Shown piece after piece: positions 1 through 8,352 of a stretch of DNA of 64,000 nucleotides (position 1 is the first letter of the stretch; every line of letters begins with the position of its first letter). The stretch lies in the NCBI GenBank assembly GCA_946222285.1, contig CAMIIP010000005.1, forward strand, positions 62,001-126,000. Direction: 5' to 3'. Below the pieces are notes generated by a model. That model was not told the DNA's origin and did not search any database. It saw only the letters and a program-made list of their open reading frames with translations. This DNA is from an uncultured Rothia sp. (lineage in GTDB: Bacteria; Actinomycetota; Actinomycetes; Actinomycetales; Micrococcaceae). The translations under genes were made by a program, and so were the position numbers.

Positions 1-372
1 TCCTCCCACCATCACGTGCCAGGCATGAATGGGCCATTCAATCCAAGAGAACGTATCAACAGTGCGCCAAGCCCACCACTCTACACCTGCGGTCAGGAGA
101 CCGATAGCGAGCACCAGTAGCGCTCCGCCATCTCTGCGGTCCTCTGGACGCAAATCAGTGCGCAGCTCCCCCATCCGCCGCACGGCAGCACCGACCGTAT
201 GAGCAAACGATGTCCATACTGCAAGGATGGTTCGTACAAACCAGTTAGGGGTAGTAGGTACAGATTGAGCGCCGGAGCGGGCGCGAGTATTTCCGCCTTT
301 AGCTCGGGTGCTTGAGGATCGTTTCTTCTTTGCGGTCTGGGATGATCGACCGGACGAGGTTCGCGGTGCCAT
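1..372 (-). CDS. ftsK: DNA translocase FtsK, N-terminal part (runs off window)
   Basis: Only the first 124 codons are present, and the gene continues past the left edge. The start is ATG at 372 with an AGGA ribosome binding site 5 bases upstream. The N-terminus is a basic, Ser/Lys/Arg-rich leader of about 30 residues. A linker follows, and then the first hydrophobic segment (LLVLAIGLLTAG followed by VEWW), as in FtsK/SpoIIIE membrane domains. The motor domain is not visible. FtsK pumps chromosome ends through the division septum. Position directly after rnj (ribonuclease J) is the usual actinobacterial order and supports the call. The assignment rests on the leader, the first membrane segment and this context. 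Confidence 0.8.
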   Translation of the reverse strand, partial: MAPRTSSGRSSQTAKKKRSSSTRAKGGNTRARSGAQSVPTTPNWFVRTILAVWTSFAHTVGAAVRRMGELRTDLRPEDRRDGGALLVLAIGLLTAGVEWWAWRTVDTFSWIEWPIHAWHVMVGG

Positions 373-391
373 ATATCCTAAGAATCGTGAA

Positions 392-436
392 ATGAGAGCG
401 GGAAACTTTCAAGGAAAGTGAAGGCTTCCCGCCTCT
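392..436 (-). terminator. Possible hairpin terminator downstream of rnj
   Basis: GCGGGAA and TTCCCGC arms enclose a second small CTTTC/GAAAG hairpin, 43 bases after the rnj stop and just before ftsK. The T-run after the stem is weak, so it may be only a partial terminator between rnj and ftsK. Confidence 0.4.
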
Positions 437-478
437 AAACATCAAAATAAGATTAAACTTTATGTTTAACTTACAGGA

Positions 479-2191
479 TTAATCTCTGTTTTCGGTAGCG
501 GTATCTATAACTACAGGAATAATCATAGGCTTGCGGCGTAAACGTCGTGCAACCCATGAACCGATAGTACGGCGCACAATCTGCTGAAGCTGATGATTAG
601 TATGAACTTTATTTGGCCCCTGATGCAGAGCATCTTCCAGTGCAGTGACAATCTTCGGTGAGATATCTTCGAAAACGGAATCATTTTCGGCAACTCCGCG
701 TGCATGAATATCTGGACCAGAAATCACGCGCTTGGTCTTACGATCAATCACAACCACCACGGAGATGAAGCCCTCTTCGCTGAGAACCAGACGGTCCTTC
801 AAATCGTCTTCAGAAACCTGACCTACCGAGCGTCCATCAACATACACATAATCGCAACGAACCTGCCCCACGATTTCGGCCTTGCCATCGACAAGATCTA
901 CGACCGTTCCGCCGGTGCCCAGAATAACGTTTTCTTCAGGTACACCGGTTTCGATTGCCAAATCACCGTTAGCGATCAGGTGGCGCACTTCACCGTGAAC
1001 GGGCATAACGTTCTTGGGTTTGAGAATGTTGTAGCAATAGAGCAGTTCGCCAGCAGCTGCGTGACCAGAAACGTGCACTTTAGCATTACCCTTATGAATC
1101 ACTTCAGCGCCCAAAGCCAGTAGTCCATTAATGACGCGGAATACGGACGTTTCGTTGCCAGGAATCAGTGACGAGGCAAGAACAATGGTGTCGCCGGGCT
1201 CCACCTGAACTTTGTGGTCACCATTAGCCATACGGGAAAGCGCAGCCATGGGCTCCCCCTGTGAACCGGTGCACATCAGCACAAGTTCTTCGGGACGATA
1301 ATTATCAATCTTTTTTAAATCAACCAGTGTGTTCTCGGGAACTTTCAGATAGCCGAGCTTCTCAGCGATGGTCATGTTCCGCACCATCGACCGGCCAACC
1401 AAAACCACCTTGCGCCCACGTTCGTGAGCGGCGTCCAAAACCTGCTGAACACGGTGAACGTGTGAAGAGAATGAAGCCACAATGATGCGCTGCTTGGCAT
1501 CGCGGAAAACGTTGGAGAGTACCTTACCGATGTTCTTCTCGGTAGGGGTAAATCCTGGAACTTCAGCATTTGTGGAGTCAGGCAAGAACAGGTCAACGCC
1601 TTCTTCGCCTAAACGGGCAAAATGGCGCAGATCAGTAATACGACCATCGAGAGGAAGCTGATCCATCTTGAAGTCACCGGTATGCAAAACCTTGCCGGCA
1701 TCGGTACGAATGAATACGGCTAGCGCATCAGGAATTGAGTGATTCACCGCCACAAATTCGCATTCAAAAGGACCGAATGATTCAACCATGCCTTCTTTCA
1801 CAGTAAGAGTGAAAGGCTTAATGCGGTGCTCTGCCAGTTTAGCTTCAACCAGAGCTAGGGTGAGCTGTGAACCTACCAAAGGAATATCAGGTCGACGCTT
1901 GAGCAGGTAAGGCACGGCACCGATATGATCTTCGTGACCGTGGGTCAGTACCACAGCTACAACATCATTCAGGCGATCCTTGATGTAGTTAAGATCGGGA
2001 AGAATAAGATCAACGCCCGGCTGCGACTCTTCGGGGAAAAGAACGCCGCAGTCGACGATAAGCAACTTACCGTTAATTTCATAAACGGTCATGTTACGAC
2101 CAACTTCGCCCAGTCCACCCAGGGGGACGACGCGCAGGGTATCGCGCTTGAGCTTTTTAGGCTGTCTCAGTTCAGTATCAATAAGAGGCAA
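479..2191 (-). CDS. rnj: Ribonuclease J
   Basis: 570 residues, normal for RNase J, a 5'-to-3' exonuclease and endonuclease of the metallo-beta-lactamase/beta-CASP superfamily that acts in mRNA decay and rRNA maturation. The zinc motif HGHEDHIGA lies near residue 84, followed by the beta-CASP region (SFSSHVHR, CTGSQGEP, HVSGHA, MPVHGE). The C-terminal domain ends in a basic RRLRRKP stretch. The gene lies after dapA and before ftsK on the same strand. A strong hairpin at 2223-2253 separates it from dapA, so it probably has its own transcription start in the short gap. Actinobacteria usually carry one RNase J beside RNase E. Confidence 0.96.
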   Translation of the reverse strand: MPLIDTELRQPKKLKRDTLRVVPLGGLGEVGRNMTVYEINGKLLIVDCGVLFPEESQPGVDLILPDLNYIKDRLNDVVAVVLTHGHEDHIGAVPYLLKRRPDIPLVGSQLTLALVEAKLAEHRIKPFTLTVKEGMVESFGPFECEFVAVNHSIPDALAVFIRTDAGKVLHTGDFKMDQLPLDGRITDLRHFARLGEEGVDLFLPDSTNAEVPGFTPTEKNIGKVLSNVFRDAKQRIIVASFSSHVHRVQQVLDAAHERGRKVVLVGRSMVRNMTIAEKLGYLKVPENTLVDLKKIDNYRPEELVLMCTGSQGEPMAALSRMANGDHKVQVEPGDTIVLASSLIPGNETSVFRVINGLLALGAEVIHKGNAKVHVSGHAAAGELLYCYNILKPKNVMPVHGEVRHLIANGDLAIETGVPEENVILGTGGTVVDLVDGKAEIVGQVRCDYVYVDGRSVGQVSEDDLKDRLVLSEEGFISVVVVIDRKTKRVISGPDIHARGVAENDSVFEDISPKIVTALEDALHQGPNKVHTNHQLQQIVRRTIGSWVARRLRRKPMIIPVVIDTATENRD

Positions 2192-2222
2192 TAATTTATC
2201 CTTACTTTACGGTGAAAAACGA

Positions 2223-2253
2223 GCTCACGAACTTGATTTTCAAGTTCGTGAGC
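2223..2253 (-). terminator. Rho-independent terminator after dapA
   Basis: Perfect 14-bp arms (GCTCACGAACTTGA and its complement) with a 3-base loop. On the minus strand a TCGTTTTTC run follows. It lies 22 bases after the dapA stop. Confidence 0.85.
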
Positions 2254-2274
2254 CCGCTTCGCCTGTTGAAATTT

Positions 2275-3210
2275 CTAACGAATAATGGTGGAAGCTAGCA
2301 ATGAGTTTGCGAGATCTGCGCGTATGAGTGCGATCTCCTCTTCGGTCGGTTCCACGTGAGGCAGGCGTACGGTAGCTGAATCTAGCTTTCCCTGCCAGGA
2401 AAGAATCTGTTTGGCTGCAACACAGCCGGGCACATGGGTCATCGTTGCGGAAACGATGGGTGCGATTTCACGGTGAAGCTTTTGAGCGGTGATCAAATCC
2501 TGTTCTACCACCGCGTCAATGAGCTGCCGAAACATCTGGGGTGCAATGTGTGTGGTAACACCCACCAGACCTACAGCACCCATAGACATCCAGGGTAGAG
2601 TCAGCCCATCATCACCAGAATAGTACTGTAAATCGGTTGCCGCCATGACCTCGGTCGCAGCTGCAAAATCTGCTTTCGCGTCTTTGACTGCCACGATGTT
2701 CTGGTGGGAAGCCAACTTTTCGAAGGTTGAAGGCTGGATAGGAATTCCTGCCCGACCGGGAATATCGTAGAGCATGACGGGAGTATTTACTGCATCAGCA
2801 ACGGTGCGAAAATGAGCCTCGACACCTGCCTGAGTAGGTTTGTTGTAGTAGGGTGTCACGATCAAAAGACCGTCTATTCCCACTCTCTCTGCCAACGATG
2901 CCAGATGAAGAGTGTGAGCTGTATCGTTAGACCCAACACCGGCAACAATTTTGCATTGGCCACCCACAGCTTCTTTAACGATGCGGAAAACATTCTCATT
3001 TTCTGCATCGGTCATCGTTGAATATTCACCGGTAGTACCGCAAACCACCAGACCATCGTGACCATCATCGACCAGTGACTGAGCAAGCTCAGCGGTTCCT
3101 TCTTCATCAACCGAGCCATCCTGTCTAAAAGGAGTAACCATAGCGGTAAGGAGGCGACCGAATACCGGTTGGACGAATGTTCCCTGGGTGTGTGTTGCAG
3201 TCTCAGACAT
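2275..3210 (-). CDS. dapA: 4-hydroxy-tetrahydrodipicolinate synthase
   Basis: Condenses pyruvate with aspartate semialdehyde, the first committed step to diaminopimelate and lysine. 311 residues from the chosen ATG at 3210. An open frame continues upstream to 3333, but the family begins close to this ATG and a GAAGG binding site precedes it. Visible motifs are VVCGTTGE, the catalytic tyrosine region TPYYNKP, and the Schiff-base lysine in VAVKDAK. The gene follows dapB and the small TPR protein in the same direction, a common actinobacterial arrangement. A terminator follows. Confidence 0.95.
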   Translation of the reverse strand: MSETATHTQGTFVQPVFGRLLTAMVTPFRQDGSVDEEGTAELAQSLVDDGHDGLVVCGTTGEYSTMTDAENENVFRIVKEAVGGQCKIVAGVGSNDTAHTLHLASLAERVGIDGLLIVTPYYNKPTQAGVEAHFRTVADAVNTPVMLYDIPGRAGIPIQPSTFEKLASHQNIVAVKDAKADFAAATEVMAATDLQYYSGDDGLTLPWMSMGAVGLVGVTTHIAPQMFRQLIDAVVEQDLITAQKLHREIAPIVSATMTHVPGCVAAKQILSWQGKLDSATVRLPHVEPTEEEIALIRADLANSLLASTIIR

Positions 3211-3289
3211 AGAGCTAAGATTACCTTCTTTTGAGAATAAGTGGAGAGTTTCAGCCAGTAGATGGGATTTCTTAGGCTGATTGACAGGT

Positions 3290-3895
3290 TTAAACTGAAT
3301 AATCCGACGGCGATTGCCCTGCGCGCAGGGCAATCGCCGTACGCATGGACTTTCGGGCTCTCTTACGGTCTCCCGCTACCCCGTAAAGGGTTGAAATATT
3401 AAACCAGTGATGCCAATTTTCAGGATCCGATTCGAGTTGGTTTCGAAATTTTTCAAACTCTTTATCAGCTGCCTGGCGGTCAATTCGCCCCGCCGCTGTG
3501 CGGGGTAGATGGTCTTCAGGTAGAGCGCCAGCATCCATCATCTCATCTGCCATCTGTTGCACACGAGCGCCAAAGAAAATCTCTCGTACCATAGCCCAGG
3601 CACCGATGATTGGCAGAACAATCAACCCTATTCCCAGAAGAATTCCGGGAATCGAACCGCTCAGAATCAGCAGGATTCCTCGCTGAAAAGTTACCAACAG
3701 ATAGAGCACCAACGCAGCAACAGTGATGGCAGCAAAAGTTTTGCCTTTACCCGTGGAATCGATAAAGACGAAGACCGCAGAAAAAGCTAGCGCAGATAAC
3801 ACAAATATTTTGCTAGCGGTAGGTAAAGGTAACGCAAGCACGCTGAGTAAACCCACCGCTATCGCGCAAGCAACAAAAATTTTCAAAGACTTCAT
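3290..3895 (-). CDS. Small membrane protein with C-terminal TPR-like motif
   Basis: 201 residues, no enzymatic motif. Three or four hydrophobic segments fill residues 5-110: near the N-terminus, two in the middle, and one around LLGIGLIVLPIIGAWAM. A cytoplasmic tail with one tetratricopeptide-like unit (WHHWFNISTLYGVAGDRKRA) follows. It starts 4 bases after the dapB stop and lies between dapB and dapA, where actinobacteria often carry a conserved TPR-type protein of unknown role. Co-transcription with dapB is likely. The last 17 codons contain a perfect 34-bp palindrome (3307-3340). Confidence 0.8.
   Translation of the reverse strand: MKSLKIFVACAIAVGLLSVLALPLPTASKIFVLSALAFSAVFVFIDSTGKGKTFAAITVAALVLYLLVTFQRGILLILSGSIPGILLGIGLIVLPIIGAWAMVREIFFGARVQQMADEMMDAGALPEDHLPRTAAGRIDRQAADKEFEKFRNQLESDPENWHHWFNISTLYGVAGDRKRARKSMRTAIALRAGQSPSDYSV
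3307..3340. repeat. Perfect 34-bp palindrome inside the 3' end of a gene
   Basis: Arms of 16 bases (ACGGCGATTGCCCTGC and complement) meet at a central GC, so the whole is self-complementary. It encodes TAIALRAGQSP in the membrane protein. It could act as an internal terminator or mRNA-end stabiliser between dapB and dapA. No strong T-run follows. Confidence 0.75.
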
Positions 3896-3899
3896 GTAA

Positions 3900-4655
3900 C
3901 TAGCGCAAATTCATATAGCCATCGAGTCCATGAGTTAGTCCCGGATGTTCAGCTACTTTGCGGATTCCGAGCAAGACGCCGGGCATGAAAGAGACACGAT
4001 CAAAGGAATCATGGCGGATTACCAGTTGCTGGCCTTCATCTCCCAACAATATTTCTTGGCTAGCAGTGAGTCCGCGAAGCCGCACAGCGTGAACTTTAAC
4101 GCCATCGATATCTGCTCCGCGGGAGCCGCCTTCATCGGTCTGCGTGGCATCAGGAGGGACGGCAAGACCGGCTTTCGCCCGCGCTTCAGCAATTCTCTGC
4201 GCGGTATGAGTAGCTGTTCCCGAGGGCGCATCAACCTTATGGGGATGGTGCATTTCGATAACTTCCGCTGACTCAAAATAAGGTGCAGCCTGAGCAGCAA
4301 ATTCAGTGGCAAGAATGGCACCGATGGCAAAATTAGGTGCAATAAGAACGCCCACTTGGGGATGTTGAGTTAGCAGGGTACGTAAGTTATGCAACCTGTT
4401 TCCATCCCAGCCGGTAGTACCCACCACTGCGTGGATACCGTTTTCAACAGCAAAACGTACGTTACGCTCGGTAGCGGTCGGCACGGTGAGATCGACCAGA
4501 ATTTCTGTACCGGATTCAACCATCTCTTTAAGATCAGCGGTGCTTCCTAAAGTTGCTACCAGCTCTAAATCTTCGGCATTTTCTACAGCTTTAACCGCCT
4601 CTGCTCCCATCCGCCCGTTAGCTCCGGCGATGGCGACTTTCCAGGTTTTAGCCAT
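3900..4655 (-). CDS. dapB: 4-hydroxy-tetrahydrodipicolinate reductase
   Basis: 251 residues, the usual length. Reduces the DapA product with NAD(P)H in the diaminopimelate/lysine pathway. The N-terminal Rossmann motif is VAIAGANGRMGAEAVKA. The substrate loop is EMHHPHKVDAPSGTA, with the His and Lys of the active site. The C-terminus ends as expected (HGLDGYMNLR). First gene of a run dapB, TPR membrane protein, dapA on the minus strand. The 220-bp gap upstream to the divergent acyltransferase should hold its promoter. Confidence 0.96.
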   Translation of the reverse strand: MAKTWKVAIAGANGRMGAEAVKAVENAEDLELVATLGSTADLKEMVESGTEILVDLTVPTATERNVRFAVENGIHAVVGTTGWDGNRLHNLRTLLTQHPQVGVLIAPNFAIGAILATEFAAQAAPYFESAEVIEMHHPHKVDAPSGTATHTAQRIAEARAKAGLAVPPDATQTDEGGSRGADIDGVKVHAVRLRGLTASQEILLGDEGQQLVIRHDSFDRVSFMPGVLLGIRKVAEHPGLTHGLDGYMNLR

Positions 4656-4875
4656 AATTTCCTCTTAACATATCTGTCATAAATCTCTTTCTTTCCCCTA
4701 CTTTATCGTTTTTTAAAAGGTTCAATTTCTTTCTGTCCTTTTCGTCTCCACAGAAATAGCAAATACGTACTAAACTTATACAGTTGCAGATTCCCCCACC
4801 AGAACCATTCAGAGATGTAGAGATATGTTGAGGTACCCATGAGCAAGGCTCTCCCCCTAGCTGAAGACTCTAGCT

Positions 4876-6876
4876 GTGAATAAAAATCATGTTTTCTATT
4901 CCGCTGTTGACCCTGCGGAAGCACAACGCAATTTTCGACTCAAAGGGTTGGACGGCTTACGAGCGATAGCCGTAACTACCGTTTTGATTTATCACCTGTG
5001 GCCTGCGGTTTTGCCCGGTGGCATGGTGGGCGTTGATGTTTTCTTCGTTATTTCTGGCTACCTCATTACCGCCCTTTTACTCCGAGAGGGCGCGCTGACG
5101 GGAAAAATAGATATTGGTCAGTTCTGGGTTCGTCGTATACGCCGTCTCATTCCCGCCATTGTTGTAGTAGTTGCTAGTGCAGGCGGGCTAGCCTATTTAG
5201 TGGGCGGCGACGTCCAAGTAGGTCTAGGGCGACAGGTTCTGGGTGCCTTCACTTTTTCTTCTAACTGGCTTTATATTGCCTCGGGAAATGATTATTTTAC
5301 CCAAACCTCTCCGGAGCTTCTCACTAACTTTTGGTCCCTTGCGGTTGAAGAGCAGTTCTATGTTTTCTGGCCCATCGTACTGGTCTTTATTTTTATTCTC
5401 GTTGCACGTTGGACAAAACGTCTGTTTATCCCGCTCGCTCTTGCCCTCTTATCTTTGCTTCTCAGCGCCATATTTATTGCTCTAGGCGCGGAGCCTTCTC
5501 GAATTTATTACGGAACCGATACTCACCTCTTTGGCATTATGCTCGGCGTATCGCTGGCTCTGCTCGTCCCCTGGAGCATGTATCCTCCGGAAGATAGCCG
5601 TCTCTACGGCATCATCAGCTACAGCAACGGAATATGGGGGCTAGCTCGCACCGCTTTGAGCTGGATTAGCCTTATCGCTATTATCCCCTTTGCGCTCTTC
5701 TGGGGTGAACAAGATCCTTTCTTCATGTCCTGGGGGCTTTTCTTCGCTTCCCTTCTAGCGGTGGGTGTGATTCAGGGGCTTTTGCCCGACGTGCGCGGTG
5801 CGGGCGCAAACACTCTGCGCGCTTTTCTTTCCTTAGCTCCGCTTCGTTGGATTGGTCAGCGTTCTTACGGAATTTACCTCTGGCATTGGCCGCTAGCAGT
5901 TCTTGCCCATTACACTTTCGGTCCTCAAAATCGCTTTTGGACCTCCTGGATGGTTCTTGCGCTCACCCTGATTGTTACCGGGCTTTCCTATATGTATGTG
6001 GAAGATCCTATTCGTAGACTTGGCTTCCGCAAGGCCTTTGCCACCTTCATACGCACGTTCAGCGGACCGGCAAAAATTCTACCGATCGTAGGTCTGTTAG
6101 TAGTCGTTCTGGGCGGGATTGGCACAGGCTTTGCTATTAGCACCGCGCCCCAGATGACAGAAGCTGAATCGGTAGTTGCCTCTGGAGCTGAGGCTGAGCA
6201 AAAAACCATTGCTCCCAAAGAAACTCCTGTTCCTGCCCCCTCTGCCAGCGACCAGAACCTCAATATCACCGAGGGTGTTACTCCCGGATCCATCAGTATT
6301 ATTGGTGACTCTGTCACCCTGGCATCAACGGATGTTCTTCAGCAAAAAATTCCCCAGGCCACTATCGATGGTAAGGTAAGCCGCTCATTAATCGGCGATT
6401 TACCGGAAATTGAAAGTGCTGTAGCAAACCACCAGCTCGGTCAAATCGTTGTTGTATCTTTGACCACAAATTCCACTATGTCGCAGGCTCAACTCGATCA
6501 GTTAGTACAGATACTCGCGCCACATAAGGAACGGAAAATTGTATTGGTGACCGGCGTAGCGCCGTCTAACCTCACCTGGGTAGCTGGTTCTAATCAGCTC
6601 ATTTACGAAACTGCCGAAAAGTATCAAGATACAGTTCTGATTGCTGATTGGGCAAAGGCTGCAGAGGGACATCCCGAATATCTGGTCTCTGACGGCGTGC
6701 ATCCTCGAGGAGAGGGGCAACAAGTATATGCGCAAGCTATCGCCGATGCAGTTGCGAAGGCAAAGAAAGCACTCGTCAACGAAAATAAGCTCAGCGAAGA
6801 AGCACATGCCTCGGTGGACTCAGCATCTGCTGAGTCCACCGAGGCACCCTCCCCCGCTACCAGCAAAGCCTGGTAG
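4876..6876 (+). CDS. Membrane O-acyltransferase with C-terminal SGNH domain (OafA/YrhL type)
   Basis: 666 residues. Residues about 20-400 form a multi-span acyltransferase-3 domain: GLDGLRAIAV, IYHLWP, VDVFFVISGYLI, FWSLAVEEQFY and YLWHWPLAV are typical. A low-complexity Glu/Ala/Pro linker follows. An extracytoplasmic SGNH-hydrolase-like domain comes next, with IIGDSVTLAS (GDS) near residue 475 and DGVHPRGEG near residue 620. Such proteins O-acetylate cell-wall polymers or exported glycans. The target cannot be told. The start is GTG at 4876 without an obvious Shine-Dalgarno, so the N-terminus is uncertain by a few codons. Its 3' end carries a 19-bp-arm palindrome (6807-6846). Confidence 0.9.
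   Translation: MNKNHVFYSAVDPAEAQRNFRLKGLDGLRAIAVTTVLIYHLWPAVLPGGMVGVDVFFVISGYLITALLLREGALTGKIDIGQFWVRRIRRLIPAIVVVVASAGGLAYLVGGDVQVGLGRQVLGAFTFSSNWLYIASGNDYFTQTSPELLTNFWSLAVEEQFYVFWPIVLVFIFILVARWTKRLFIPLALALLSLLLSAIFIALGAEPSRIYYGTDTHLFGIMLGVSLALLVPWSMYPPEDSRLYGIISYSNGIWGLARTALSWISLIAIIPFALFWGEQDPFFMSWGLFFASLLAVGVIQGLLPDVRGAGANTLRAFLSLAPLRWIGQRSYGIYLWHWPLAVLAHYTFGPQNRFWTSWMVLALTLIVTGLSYMYVEDPIRRLGFRKAFATFIRTFSGPAKILPIVGLLVVVLGGIGTGFAISTAPQMTEAESVVASGAEAEQKTIAPKETPVPAPSASDQNLNITEGVTPGSISIIGDSVTLASTDVLQQKIPQATIDGKVSRSLIGDLPEIESAVANHQLGQIVVVSLTTNSTMSQAQLDQLVQILAPHKERKIVLVTGVAPSNLTWVAGSNQLIYETAEKYQDTVLIADWAKAAEGHPEYLVSDGVHPRGEGQQVYAQAIADAVAKAKKALVNENKLSEEAHASVDSASAESTEAPSPATSKAW
6807..6846. repeat. 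Palindrome with 19-bp perfect arms at the 3' end of the acyltransferase gene
   Basis: TGCCTCGGTGGACTCAGCA and its exact complement flank a 2-base loop inside the coding frame (encodes ASVDSASAESTEA). It lies between convergent genes and could fold in either transcript. There is no T-run, so a terminator role is only inferred. Confidence 0.75.
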
Positions 6877-6887
6877 CGCTCGGGAAT

Positions 6888-8219
6888 CTAACGCACGATG
6901 GTGGTGACCATCTGTTGCTGAGAAAGCCACATGGCCAGTGCTTGCACGTCTTCTAGCGTGACCGCGCGGATACGTTCTAGCAACTCGTCGAGGCTGGTGT
7001 ACTGCCCCGAGTCCAGTTCTCCGCGTCCCAGCCGGCTCATCCGGGAGCCAGCATCTTCAGCGCCCATAATGGTGGCTCCGCCAAGCTGCCCAACGACCTT
7101 GGTGAGTTCGCGCTCGTCCAGCCCGTGTTCGACAACTTTAGTGAACTCTGACTGCAACAGCTCTTGTACCTGCTCCACCTTGGCGGGTAGGCAACCGGCG
7201 TACATACCGAAATATCCGGCATCCGAATAAGAACCAGAGAATGAAAAAGTGGAGTAAGCCAGCCCGCGCTTTTCACGAATTTCTTGGAAAAGACGGGACG
7301 ACATACCGCCGCCTAACGCAGAGTTCAGCACGGACATAGCAAAGCGTCGCTCATCTCCGGCGATAAGGGAAGGGCAACCCATCACAATGTTGGTCTGCTC
7401 AAAGCCCTTTTCCATAGACCGCTCTAAAGCACCAGGAATAATCTCCACACGCTGGCGGGTACGGCGCTGAGAAGGCGCTGCCCCTTCGCGCAAATCCCAG
7501 CCATATTTGGTCAGAGAATCTAAGACCAAACGCACAATTTCTTCATGTTCCAAACCACCCGCAGCAGAAATAACCAGGCGATCGGGGGTATAGAACTTTT
7601 TATAGTGCTCCCACACTGCTTGGCCGGGCACCGAGTTGATCTCCTCGGGGGTTCCGCCGATGGGTCGGCCTAAGGGGTTCTGCCCCATGAGCTGTTCTAC
7701 GAAGTTTTCAAAGGCAACGTCGGTGGGATCGTCCTGATCCATGGCCAGCTCTTCGAGGATGACGCCGCGTTCCTGCTCCAGTAGAGCAGGGTCAATGACG
7801 GCGTCCGCCACCATATCTGCCAGCACATCAACTGCCATGGCAATGTCGTCGTTGAGCACCCGAGCGTAATAGCAGGTGTGTTCTTTAGCGGTAAGCGCGT
7901 TGGATTCCCCGCCTACCTCGTCAAATGCCTGAGCAATATCCAGAGCCGATCGGTTCTTGGTGCCCTTGAAAAGTAGATGCTCCAGAAAGTGGGTGGATCC
8001 GAGCATACCGGGTTGTTCATCGCGTGAGCCAACGCCCACCCAGAAGCCAATCGACACGCTTCGCAACGAAGGCATACGCTCGGTAATCACTCGAATACCG
8101 CCGGGTAGAATGGAGCGGCGCACTTCGTTGCCGCCTTCGCCTTCTTCAATCAGACGACCTTGCTCAAACTGTAGCTCCTCGGAAATGCTCGCGAGATCAG
8201 TGGGCAAAAGAATTGGCAT
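6888..8219 (-). CDS. M16 family zinc peptidase (processing-protease-like)
   Basis: 443 residues. The inverted zinc motif HxxEH is present (THFLEHLLFKGT, about residue 80), with the downstream glutamate region ILEELAMDQDDP. The C-terminal M16 half keeps the RGLAYS motif. Family members are insulinase/pitrilysin-like peptidases, and the substrate is unknown here. It lies 3' of pnp on the same strand, the usual actinobacterial neighbour. A perfect hairpin at 8300-8337 after pnp suggests partly separate transcription. Convergent with the acyltransferase. Confidence 0.93.
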   Translation of the reverse strand: MPILLPTDLASISEELQFEQGRLIEEGEGGNEVRRSILPGGIRVITERMPSLRSVSIGFWVGVGSRDEQPGMLGSTHFLEHLLFKGTKNRSALDIAQAFDEVGGESNALTAKEHTCYYARVLNDDIAMAVDVLADMVADAVIDPALLEQERGVILEELAMDQDDPTDVAFENFVEQLMGQNPLGRPIGGTPEEINSVPGQAVWEHYKKFYTPDRLVISAAGGLEHEEIVRLVLDSLTKYGWDLREGAAPSQRRTRQRVEIIPGALERSMEKGFEQTNIVMGCPSLIAGDERRFAMSVLNSALGGGMSSRLFQEIREKRGLAYSTFSFSGSYSDAGYFGMYAGCLPAKVEQVQELLQSEFTKVVEHGLDERELTKVVGQLGGATIMGAEDAGSRMSRLGRGELDSGQYTSLDELLERIRAVTLEDVQALAMWLSQQQMVTTIVR

Positions 8220-8299
8220 GAGAATCCTTAGATGCTTAAAAATTTATGGTGTTTTCAACGGCAGTTTCGGTGTGATCCGTTGCTTGATCGGTGATACAA

Positions 8300-8337
8300 A
8301 ATCGGCTGCTTCGCCTATATAGGCGAAGCAGCCGATT
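8300..8337 (-). terminator. Perfect 38-bp palindromic terminator after pnp
   Basis: AATCGGCTGCTTCGCCTAT is followed at once by its exact complement. On the minus strand a TTTTGT run follows the stem. It lies 15 bases after the pnp stop. Confidence 0.85.
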
Positions 8338-8352
8338 GAGGGAAGCTAGCGA

